Source: Geosiphon pyriformis (lineage: Eukaryota > Glomeromycota > Glomeromycetes > Archaeosporales > Geosiphonaceae). From it: DNA of 10,446 bases. Position 1 is the first letter of the stretch; every line of letters begins with the position of its first letter. Location: contig JAAOMT010000607.1 of NCBI GenBank assembly GCA_016748015.1, positions 872,221-882,666 of the forward strand, read 5' to 3'. This document shows positions 1-7,052 of the stretch, piece after piece. The position numbers were made by a program, and so were the translations under genes. The notes beneath the pieces were generated by a model that was given only the letters and a program-made list of their open reading frames with translations, ran no database searches and was not told where the DNA came from.

Positions 1-10
1 CCCCTTCTTT
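1..10 (-). other. Polypurine tract (plus-strand primer site) next to the missing 3' LTR
   Basis: On the minus strand these ten bases read AAAGAAGGGG, an uninterrupted purine run directly after the TGA stop of the 236-codon ORF. A polypurine tract immediately upstream of the 3' LTR is where LTR retrotransposons prime plus-strand DNA synthesis. Position, strand and composition all fit. The 3' LTR would begin at the next base, outside the window, typically with TG. The LTR itself is not visible, so this remains an inference. Confidence 0.7.
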
Positions 11-720
11 CAAGATTGAGCTTTATCGAAATCGAATTTAATTTCTTCATTAAATTCTAAGTTACTATAGTGGTTCAATACTGTGTTATTAATTTGTTGT
101 TGTAATTCTTGAAATTGCGAGTTGGTAAGTTGTCTAATACTGTTGGTTGTTATTATGTTCATGATTGGGTCCAACAATAGTTTGTAACAGTTTTCAAATG
201 CTTTGAAAATTCTATAAACTGTTTTTGAATGGAATGTAGTGTTGGTTTTTTCAATGAAAGATTCTAATAGTTGGATAGTTGTTTTGTCAAACACTCTAAT
301 TGAGTCTTTTGAGTATAATGTTTGTATGTTCAAGTGCTTTCCTAGTTGATAATAACAGTAGTTAATTGGAAATTTCGTTTTCAAGTTGCTAAATGTGTCT
401 GGTGTTAATTCACTTATTTCTATTTCTTCTATTATTAATGTATTGCCCAATGCTATCTCTAATTTTTCAATAACTTTGCTGATAAATTTGTTGTTATGTT
501 TGGTAATATTATATGGTTCAAAATTATGTTCTTTTCTTGTTTTTGGATTTTCTATTGTTCTTTTTATGTATGTTATTTTGAAGCTATTAACTGTGATTTC
601 CAGATCGGATTTCAATTGTTGTAAGCTTTCAACTAATTGTTGAGTTATATTGTTGATGTTTTCTGGAATAAGTATCATTGTTTTAATTTTGACTGCTATT
701 TTGGAATCTTTTGCATGCAT
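10..720 (-). CDS. Uninterrupted 236-aa protein of unknown function, between integrase and polypurine tract
   Basis: This ORF starts at a true ATG (718-720) and ends in TGA (10-12), which abuts the polypurine tract. It is the only long stretch of the element with no stop or frame change. The protein is rich in Asn, Ile, Thr, Gln and Lys. I see no signal peptide, membrane segment, Cys cluster or catalytic motif, so nothing suggests an envelope protein. Several stretches look helical, for example residues 23-40 and 197-215. It is in the same frame as the integrase C-terminus and separated from it by one TAA (763-765) and 14 sense codons. It may therefore be a C-terminal extension of Pol cut off by a CAA-to-TAA change, or a separate downstream ORF. 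Its function is unknown. Some known gypsy elements carry extra genes here, but I cannot match it to any of them. Confidence 0.6.
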   Translation of the reverse strand: MHAKDSKIAVKIKTMILIPENINNITQQLVESLQQLKSDLEITVNSFKITYIKRTIENPKTRKEHNFEPYNITKHNNKFISKVIEKLEIALGNTLIIEEIEISELTPDTFSNLKTKFPINYCYYQLGKHLNIQTLYSKDSIRVFDKTTIQLLESFIEKTNTTFHSKTVYRIFKAFENCYKLLLDPIMNIITTNSIRQLTNSQFQELQQQINNTVLNHYSNLEFNEEIKFDFDKAQS

Positions 721-762
721 TTTTATGATTGTTAAATCATTTTTGCTGTGATCTAAGATTAA

Positions 763-1437
763 TTATCTTTTTGAATAATATTCAATTAAAACTATTGGTT
801 CTAAATCTTGTGGAATTTGTTCTGGTAGAATTAAAGATAATTGTGTTCCAATTCTGGGTGTCTTTGTTGTTATTACTGGTTTACTGTAATAGAATTTCAG
901 CCAGTTACCATGTGCTGCTTTTCTTAATATTTTATCATCTAGTCTTAGCTTGTATGCTCTATTTTCAAGTATTTTGTGAATATAAAATGATCCATCCCAC
1001 TTGTGATCAAATTTTCTACTCCATTGTTTTTCCATTTTTGTACGATGCAACAATACTTTATTTCCAATTTTGTAGCTAATTATATTATCTGGTAACTGGT
1101 TATCATGTTTCACTTTTTGTTGTTCTTGTGATTGTTCAATATTTTGTGCTGCTTTTCTTCTTTTGTTTTCTAAAGTTCCCATTAATTCGTATGTTCTTCT
1201 AAGTAGTGTTTCCTAGAATGTTGCTTCTGTGATAGTATCACTTGGATAAGTTGAGATAGTAAGTTTAACTGGTAATGTGGCTTTTCTTCCATAAATTAGT
1301 TCAAACAGTGTGAATTGTATAGTATCTTGTTTTACTGTTCTATATACTAGTAGTACTGCTGGTATAAACAAATCCCATTCTTTTTCATGTTCATTACTAA
1401 TTTTTGCCAGTGATTTGCATAATGTGCAATTAAATCT
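763..1437 (-). pseudogene. pol: Integrase C-terminal region with GPY/F-like motif (broken)
   Basis: This segment continues the integrase just after the catalytic Glu, one frame away from the core. It opens with R-F-N-C-T-L at about 1420-1437, the usual run after the catalytic Glu in gypsy integrases. It continues through W-D-L-F-I-P and Y-G-R-K-A-T-L-P. A TAG at 1213-1215 interrupts it. Further on, G-N-K-V-L-L-H, then W-D-G-S-F-Y-I (979-999), A-Y-K-L and H-G-N-W-L-K form the C-terminal DNA-binding fold with its GPY/F-like motif; here the Pro is Ser. I see no chromodomain aromatic cage after it. A TAA at 763-765 ends the segment and may be either the real Pol stop or a mutated Gln codon, because the frame runs on into the 236-codon ORF. 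Confidence 0.85.
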
Positions 1438-1808
1438 TCAACTAATTCATTTGTTTGAGAGTGGTATAGTGATGACAGTGGTCGCTTGATTCCAAATTTT
1501 TGGCTAAATTCTTTTAAGGTGCTGTTTATGAAGTGTGTGCCTTGATCTGATAGCAATTCTTGTGGACATCCATGCCGGCAAATTAAGTTTTCATGTATGA
1601 ATTGAGCTATGGAAATAGCATCAGCTGTCTTAATAGCTCTAGCTTCTGGCCATTTGGTGAGATAGTCTATGGCTACTGCAATATAATGGTTGTTTCTTGT
1701 TGTTATTGATAAGGGTCCAACTAAATCAATTCCAATTCTGTCAAATAGCTGTCCAATTTTTATTGGTCTTAATAATCTGTTGGTTTTGCTCTTCCTCTTC
1801 ATTGGCAT
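1437..1808 (-). pseudogene. pol: Integrase catalytic core (rve fold), D-59-D-35-E
   Basis: This is the RNase H-fold core that joins element DNA to the host chromosome. The metal-binding acids are all visible: Asp in G-I-D-L-V-G-P-L (1725-1727), Asp in L-S-D-Q-G-T-H-F (1545-1547) and Glu in E-L-V-E (1437-1439). They are separated by 59 and 35 residues, the expected D,D-35-E spacing. Other integrase landmarks are D-Y-L-T-K-W-P-E-A and C-R-H-G-C-P. The ATG at 1806-1808 is internal and not a real start. Upstream, the zinc-finger domain is in another frame, and the frame changes again directly after the catalytic Glu. Normally G-L-V-E-R-F follows, here the Gly is Glu. The active site is intact but no continuous integrase can be made. 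Confidence 0.9.
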
Positions 1809-2184
1809 GAATCACAATTTTTTATGTATTGGATTATGTCTGAACTTATTTTTGGCCAATAGTAATGGTTAATTGCACATTGGATGGTTGTTGTTTTTCC
1901 AAAGTGGCCTGAATGAATATCTGAGTGCATGTTAAATAAGATAGTTTCTTTTTCATCCGTGGTTATAACTCTTAATAGATTATCTGAATTTTGTTGATTC
2001 CGGTAATAAAGTATGTGATTTTAGATGAAATAGTGTTTTGCTAATTTTTGAAGCTTAATTAGCTCTTTTACTGGCATTTTTTTGTCTATTTGTAGTGTTT
2101 TCAAGTATTGGCTGAGATTTTTGTAAAGGTGGTTGTTCATTGTTGTTGTGGTGGGTGGGTTGGTGATTTTTATGTGTGTCTCAT
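1799..2184 (-). pseudogene. pol: Integrase N-terminal HHCC zinc-finger domain (broken)
   Basis: In the frame whose codons begin at positions equal to 1 modulo 3, this stretch reads M-H-S-D-I-H-S-G-H-F-G, then Y-Y-W-P-K-I, and finally N-C-D-S-C-Q. That is the His-His-Cys-Cys zinc-binding domain at the head of retroviral and gypsy integrases. It is interrupted by TAA at 2021-2023 and TGA at 1799-1801. It joins RNase H through a frame change near 2183 and the catalytic core through another between about 1770 and 1800. The opening part, from about 2184 to 2030, is a variable linker with a run of Thr codons. Confidence 0.8.
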
Positions 2185-2186
2185 TC

Positions 2187-2640
2187 TTGACAAACAGTCA
2201 GCATTAGCATTTTTGGTATTTTCTTTGTATTTGATAATATAATCATATGGTGCTAACGTTTGTGACCATCTGGCATATTTTCTTTTTAGCGCTTTCTTGT
2301 TATTTAACCAGACCAGACCTCTATGATCTGTGGTAATCTCAAAGGGTTGGTACTGTAAATATGTGTCAAAGTGAACACAACTTCAGACTACTGCTAAGCA
2401 TTCAAGTTCATGTGCTGTGTAGTTTTGCTCTGCCATACTGAGACTTCTGCTGGTATAAGCAATTACACGTTCTCTTCTATTATCATTTTTTTGTAACAGA
2501 ATGGCTCCAAGTCCAGTTCCAAAGGCATCTGTGGCCAAAATAAATTTCTTGTTGAAATTTGGATAGATCATTATTGGTGATTCAATGAGCTTTTGTCTAA
2601 GGTACTCAAAAGCTTTTTGTTGCACTTCAGTCCATTCAAA
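2187..2640 (-). pseudogene. pol: RNase H domain of Pol, one internal stop
   Basis: The domain begins at F-E-W-T-E-V-Q-Q-K-A-F, the usual join after the RT connection. It degrades the RNA strand of the RNA-DNA hybrid during reverse transcription. The acidic residues are visible: Asp in A-T-D-A (2527-2529), Glu in H-E-L-E (2407-2409), Asp in T-D-H-R (2326-2328) and Asp in N-A-D-C-L-S-R (2197-2199). A TGA at 2383-2385 breaks it just after L-A-V-V, where gypsy elements commonly have Trp, so TGG to TGA is likely. The frame is the same as RT. Apart from the stop it looks well preserved, and the usual Ala of N-A-D-A-L-S-R is Cys. Confidence 0.9.
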
Positions 2641-3873
2641 CTTCACATTTTTGGATAGTAGGTAATTAAGAGGTTTGGCAATGTTTGAAAAGTTTTCTAC
2701 AAAGTGGCAGTAGTAAGATGTAAGTTCTAAAAAGCTTCTAACTTCTGAAACATTTTGAAGTACTGGAAAATTTTTCACTTTGTCTATTTTTGATGGATCT
2801 GGTTTTATTCTATCTTTTCCAACTATGTGTCCTAAAAATGCTAGCTTATTTTTCCCAAAGAAACATTTTTCTAGATTTAGTTTAAGTCCAACGTGTCTCA
2901 ATCTCTCAAAAACTTGTTGTAAATGTTGAAGATGATCCATGAATTTTAACGAGAAAACATTTGTATCATTCAAGTAGACAACAATAGATTGCTATAGGAT
3001 TCCGGAGTAAATTATGTCTATTAGTCTTTAGAATGTCGTGAGAGCGTTTGTTAATCCAAATGGCATTACATTGAACTCATAATTGCCATTTTGTGTTGTG
3101 AATGCTGTTTTATGCCTGTTCTTTGAGTCTATTTTCACTTGCCAGTACTCACTAGTCAAGTCCAGTATAGAAAACCATTTTGCTCTTCCAAAAATGTCAA
3201 AGATTTTGTCAATTAACAGTATTGGGTATGAATCTTTGGTTGTTTTGCTGTTTAGTTTGCAATAGTTGACACAAAATCTAATTTTTTCATTCTTTTTTCT
3301 TACTAAAACAATTGGTAAAGACCATGGACTTATTGATAGTTGTATTATTCCTTTTTCCAACATGCTTTGGACTTCTTCTCTGATAAAATTATGCTCCATT
3401 GGTGGAACATGATAAGTGCATTGTTTTTCAGGTCTGGCATCTCTAGTTAGAATTTGGTGTTGAACCAAGTTGGTTTTTCCAAATTCGCCATTTTGTGAAA
3501 ATATATCAGAGTATTTTAAAATTAATGCTTTTAATTGTCACTGTTGGTCAGAATTTATTGTTCCAATGTTTAATTTGGTCAATTCTTCTGTCATAAATTG
3601 ATAGCATTCCAACAGTTGTTGCCAATTTATTGAAGTAAGTTCACAGTAGAGGGCGATTTCTGGGAAATTTAGAATTTCTTGTGGTGTTAATGCATTTTTT
3701 AGCTTTGTTCCGAGGTATCCAATAATGGTATTTTCTGGAATATAGATGGGTTCTTCTGTGGTGTTTGCAATAGGAATTTTTATCCATTGAGCTTTATCAG
3801 CTGGAATAAAAAGGTTAGTAAGTCCTATGAGAAACTGTTGGCAAGTTTCTGGGTAGAGCTCAAATATTAGGTC
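2641..3873 (-). pseudogene. pol: Reverse transcriptase of Pol, stops and YLDD-to-YLND change
   Basis: The RT copies element RNA into DNA. Visible landmarks are K-I-R-F-C-V-N-Y-C-K-L-N (fingers), the first catalytic Asp in I-L-D-L-T-S-E-Y-W-Q-V (3160-3162), M-P-F-G-L-T-N-A (about 3043-3066), and Y-L-N-D (2965-2976) where Y-x-D-D is expected. F-L-G-H-I-V and F-P-V-L-Q-N-V-S-E-V-R-S-F-L follow in the connection. Losing the first Asp of Y-x-D-D should abolish polymerization. Stops lie at 3538-3540, 3028-3030 and 2992-2994; the last two flank the region where F-Q-R-L and a Trp are usual. The 130 residues between 3873 and about 3480 precede the RT fold and include S-D-I-F, a common pre-RT motif. 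The start is in the -1 frame relative to dUTPase. Confidence 0.92.
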
Positions 3874-3884
3874 TTTTTTTTAAT
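3867..3884 (-). other. Frame junction: A-AAA-AAG heptamer and early stop between dUTPase and RT
   Basis: Minus-strand codons here are ATT AAA AAA AAG ACC TAA. The last seven bases of the A-run plus G form A-AAA-AAG, a classic X-XXY-YYZ slippery site in the correct phase. A -1 slip gives GAC CTA ATA, which is exactly the frame of the RT segment, while the zero frame stops at TAA (3867-3869). This could be a programmed -1 frameshift or the result of deleting one base from this run. I saw no obvious downstream pseudoknot by eye. The exact agreement of phase is seen; the function is inferred. Confidence 0.4.
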
Positions 3885-4541
3885 TGTCTTTTTTATTTTT
3901 ATTTCTGATTTTCCATATGGTAGGAGCATGATGGACTGCTTATTTTTAATTACTTCGCCTTTTTTCTCTATTGTTTCAGTAAAATTTGCTTCAATTCCTT
4001 TTTCTGTCAATCTGAAACCAAAAGTTTTTTTCATTGTTTGTGACAATTCCTCATGATTTTCCACTGGCACAAATTTTCCAATTTTTACCAATGGTAAGAA
4101 AATTGCTTGTGCAATCTTTTCCTTAGATTCAATGGTATAAGGCTTTTCTGAATTGTTCTGTAGCAACACCATCAAATTTTCAGTGTATTCAGAGTCAATT
4201 ACTCCTTTTTGAATGCTTATTCCTTTTTTCGTGAGGCTTGATTACAATGCTATTTGAACCATTATTCCTGGCAGAATTTCAACTGCTATTTTTAGGTCAA
4301 TTTTGGTGATGCTTTTAGGTGGTAATGTTGTGGATTGGTCTTCCAGATAATATAGATTGAATCTGGCATCAGTTGGATGGGCTCTTTCAGGTATTATTTC
4401 TAAGTGCCTATTGTCAAAGTATTGGATGTCAATCACCTGTTCTAAGTCAGTATAGGCTACAAATTTTTCTGACTCAGGACTATCAGGTGAGTTTTGTTGA
4501 TTTATTGATTGATTTTGAAACTGCTGATTCTCAATTTCCAT
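3867..4541 (-). pseudogene. dUTPase domain inside the polyprotein (degenerate)
   Basis: dUTPase hydrolyses dUTP to dUMP and keeps uracil out of newly made DNA. The trimeric-family motifs appear in order: motif 1 A-H-P-T-D-A-R-F-N-L (4353-4382, normally ending A-G-x-D-L); motif 2 around V-Q-I-A-L, stop, S-S-L (about 4236-4256); motif 3 G-V-I-D-S-E-Y-T-E-N-L (about 4173-4205, normally G-V-I-D-x-G-Y-x-G); motif 4 K-E-K-I-A-Q-A-I-F; and a motif 5-like T-F-G-F-R-L-T-E-K-G. The motif 3 Asp and Tyr remain, but several Gly are Arg or Glu and the motif 1 Asp is Asn. A TAA at 4242-4244 cuts motif 2. After motif 5 comes a tail of about 50 residues rich in Lys and Ile before the frame junction. The first 25 residues are Gln/Asn/Ser-rich linker. 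Confidence 0.85.
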
Positions 4542-5183
4542 TTTTCTTTCTAAGTCGTCTCGACACTCTTCACAGCACTAATTTTGGCACAGGATAAGAC
4601 AGTTTTCACAAAAGTAAATGTTGATTTGGGCAAGGTATTGTTCTTGCTCTTGTCGAGTGGGGTATAGTTGTTGGTAGTAGTCCTGAAATTTGTCTACTGG
4701 ATCAAACATGTTGTAGCTGGTGACTTCGTCAGCTACTTCAGCTGACTCTTTCCAGCATCATATTTCTTCAGCAGTTCCTCTTCTTACTTTGGCTTGTGCA
4801 GTGTTATACAACTCATCCTCATTATGTAGGTAGTGCTGTAGTCTTTTTAACACTCTGTTGAACGCTGCTTCGAATGGCGTTCCTCCTCTTACCCAGTCAC
4901 AAATGAGGATCGTGTATTAGCAAGTTGCATCACACATTTCTCCTCTGCCTGGTATGTCATTCCAGTCACACCTTCTTAATAACAGTTCTTCACAAGCGAG
5001 GCACGGTTCCTCGTCCCATTTTCCATGTCTTTCTGAGTAACTGTATTTTTTTTTGTTACAATAGTTACAATAGTAGTAGGTGGGATTTCTTAGGTCTTCA
5101 TCTGGTGCACTGCACACAGTCATAGACAAAAGTTTCTTGCAAACTGAGCATTCTAGCTTTGGTCTGCATTGCTGATGGTTTTT
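4542..5183 (-). pseudogene. Cys-rich module with repeated CX2C pairs, between protease and dUTPase (function unknown)
   Basis: This stretch is in the same frame as protease and dUTPase and is broken by TAA 4917-4919, TGA 4758-4760 and TAG 4578-4580. It carries C-S-V-C (5139-5150), C-N-Y-C (5058-5069), C-L-A-C (4992-5003), C-D-A-T-C (4920-4934), C-E-N-C (4599-4610) and C-C-E-E-C (4563-4577). Single Cys residues also occur, including in R-R-C-D-W-N-D-I-P-G-R-G. The first four groups look like two or more zinc ribbons. Next comes a segment of about 100 residues without Cys, with an acidic, helical look (E-D-E-L-Y-N-T-A), and then the last Cys pairs. Retroviral zinc knuckles are CCHC, so this is a different module. 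Nucleic-acid or protein binding is possible, but no function can be assigned. Confidence 0.65.
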
Positions 5184-5870
5184 TCATGAACTTACTTGGT
5201 TCCATTCGGATTTTTCTTTGCTGGTCCACATTGGTATGGCTGGTAGTTCTGTTCTTTGGTCATCAGCCCAAGAGAGCTGATAGGTTTCGATGGCTAGTAG
5301 TGCTGGATTTTTCTCAAACTCAAAGATAGGTCTTTGGTTGGTGCTGGGTTTTTGGAAGTGGCCACAGGTGGCTGGAATTTTGGCCTGGTGGCCATTATAA
5401 TTGATTAAAAGCTCTTGGGTGGTCCAGTTTAGAGTGGCATTGGCTTTTGTTAGCCAGTCATTCCCTACTAATACTTGATATTGTGTAGTGTCCATTACTA
5501 ATACTTTTGTAGGTATTACTATGCCGTTAATTTTAAAAGGGAATGAGTCAATTTCGCCATGAGGCAGCTTTGTACTTCTATCAGCTGTTATGATTTAGAA
5601 CATCGCGGCATGATCAACTTTGAAACCCAGTTGGTTTATTAGTTGAAGTGTTACGATGCTTCTAGCAGATCTGCTGTCTAAAATAAGTTTGATTGGGGTA
5701 TTGTTTACAGTGGCTTCTGTATACATAGCAGTGATTGGGTGTTTTTTGTCCAATGTTGCTCCATTGAACATAGTCTCGTTTTTTTCTAATTCAAAAGGAA
5801 AAATAGCTGCAAGGCTGTTATCTTTGGTGGCAACTGCTGGTAGTATTGTCTGACTCAATTTGTTGGAGGA
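5184..5870 (-). pseudogene. pol: Retropepsin-type aspartic protease (active-site loop mutated)
   Basis: The protease would cut the polyprotein. Its fold is recognisable: A-T-V-N-N-T-P-I-K-L-I-L-D-S-R-S-A-R-S-I-V-T near 5650-5710, where retropepsins read D-S/T-G-S/A, with catalytic Asp at 5676-5678. Later come I-T-A-D-R-S-T-K-L-P-H-G-E-I (flap region) and V-L-V-G-N-D-W-L (about 5443-5466), equivalent to the I-L-G-x-D-x-L motif. The Gly after D-S is AGA (Arg, 5670-5672), as is the position three residues on (5661-5663). Both fit GGA to AGA, and the first should disable the active-site turn. A TAA at 5595-5597 follows A-A-M-F. The tail, from about 5440 to 5187, has a Trp/Glu-rich segment (S-W-A-D-D, P-M-W-T-S) and ends at TGA 5184-5186. 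Confidence 0.85.
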
Positions 5871-6203
5871 ATTTTTGGTTTTGTTTATGTTTCTACTGTC
5901 ATTGTTTCTGATGATTAGATTTTCTGGTATATTAAGATAAGTTTGTTGATAATTTTGGTAGTTTGAATTGGTTTGCTAATTGGTTCTGGCATGGTTTAAA
6001 TTCCTCTGGACCAATGTGTTCTGGTTCTATATGGGCTGATTTCAGGCCTCAGGACACCAATTTGGGTTGGCTATTATGGGCTGTTGCTGGTATGTTCTTT
6101 GATTTTGATACGTGATGGGATATTGGCATGATATTGGCGTGTACTGGTTTTTGGGCATTTGGGGTGGTGCGTAGTAATTATTTTCGCATGCTTCCTGCAT
6201 TAT
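5871..6203 (-). pseudogene. Gln/Asn/Pro-rich linker between zinc knuckle and protease
   Basis: It is in the same frame as Gag and protease. It reads as low-complexity sequence with many Gln, Asn, Tyr and Pro codons (for example Y-Q-Q-Q-P-I-I-A-N-P-N-W). Stops are TGA 6042-6044, TAG 6027-6029 and TAG 5976-5978. There is no recognisable domain. It is probably the flexible spacer between nucleocapsid and protease. Confidence 0.6.
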
Positions 6204-6329
6204 TCACATTCGACATTGACTAATCAAATGTCCTATGCATTTGCAAAAATAACAGGCATGGATTTCTGTTCTGAATTCCTGGTACAATGAGCAATTATTT
6301 CAACTGTTGCTGACTTTCTGGCTGCATCT
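6204..6329 (-). pseudogene. gag: Nucleocapsid CCHC zinc knuckle
   Basis: At 6213-6254 the minus strand encodes C-Y-F-C-K-C-I-G-H-L-I-S-Q-C, an exact C-x2-C-x4-H-x4-C knuckle, the RNA-binding motif of Gag nucleocapsid. It is in frame with the capsid, after stops at 6330-6332 (TAA) and 6300-6302 (TGA), and is followed by TGA at 6204-6206. All four zinc ligands are intact. Confidence 0.88.
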
Positions 6330-7052
6330 TTAAGATGGTTGGTATGTATTTTTTCTTGGATCTGGGATGAAATAACTTTTTATTTTCTTAGAGAGTTCCT
6401 CCCCTAATTGTATTACTCTTTTTTCTAATGTTTCTGTCTTATTTTCTTCCATTATCATGTTAACCATTTGACTATGATTAGCTTCTTTCTCAGCCAATTC
6501 AAAAACTCTGACGAGCATAATGGCTTTTGGTAAGAAATTAGGGTGGGCAGGGCATATTCTTCCTAAAATGCTGCTTTTTAATCCTCTAATAAACTGATTT
6601 AAAACCTGAAAATCAGTGTAGTATCTTTGTTCAATCACTTCAATCTGATAGCGAATTCGATTGAATTAAGCAAGGTATTGGGTGACAGTTTCACCAGTAT
6701 TTTGCTTGATAGTATTGAATTTATTCTGTAGTTGGATTATGGTGTTTGGGTCACTAAAATACTCCAGGAGTGCATTTTTAAATTCGGCGAAGCTCATGGG
6801 TTTTGTTTCCAGGCTTTGATACCATAAGTCGGCTGTGCTTTTCAGGAAGAAAGGTAATGTTTGAATTGCTCTTTGGTCATTCCAGTTATTTGCCTGGATG
6901 GCTTTTTGTGTTTCTCTGAGCCATGTGTGCACGTCTGTTTCTTCTTCCTCTCTTGAGAAATCTGTTAGTCTTGCAATGTATGGTGTGGCCATTTCATTGC
7001 CATTTTCTGCTGGTGGGCTTATTGGTCTAAGAGAAAATAAGATGATATTTCC
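6330..7052 (-). pseudogene. gag: Gag capsid-like domain, one internal stop
   Basis: Gag forms the virus-like particle that packages element RNA. From the ATG at 6990-6992 the sequence has the Retrotrans_gag pattern: V-H-T-W-L-R-E-T-Q-K-A, then F-F-L-K-S-T-A-D-L-W-Y-Q-S-L, then F-A-E-F-K-N-A-L-L-E-Y-F, and G-E-T-V-T-Q-Y-L-A. Directly after Y-L-A comes TAA (6666-6668), where Gln is usual (Y-L-x-x-F), so CAA to TAA is likely. The frame then continues into F-I-R-G-L-K-S-S-I-L, the C-terminal capsid helices, until TAA 6330-6332. The frame is open upstream to the stop at 7053-7055, so the ATG at 6992 need not be the ancestral start. A zinc knuckle follows in the same frame. Confidence 0.88.

Noticed and set aside
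386-643. Plus-strand open frame of 85 codons
   Set aside because: It lies wholly opposite the intact minus-strand ORF at 10-720, is Leu/Ile-rich from AT-rich antisense, and has no recognisable motif.
10-720. Envelope protein by position
   Set aside because: No signal peptide, membrane anchor, Cys pattern or cleavage site; position alone is not enough.
763-1000. Chromodomain at the integrase C-terminus
   Set aside because: After the GPY/F-like motif I see no aromatic-cage pattern typical of a chromodomain.
729-1079. Plus-strand open frame of 116 codons, hydrophobic
   Set aside because: It is antisense to the integrase C-terminus with its GPY/F-like motif. Hydrophobicity is what AT-rich antisense of a Lys/Asn-rich protein gives.
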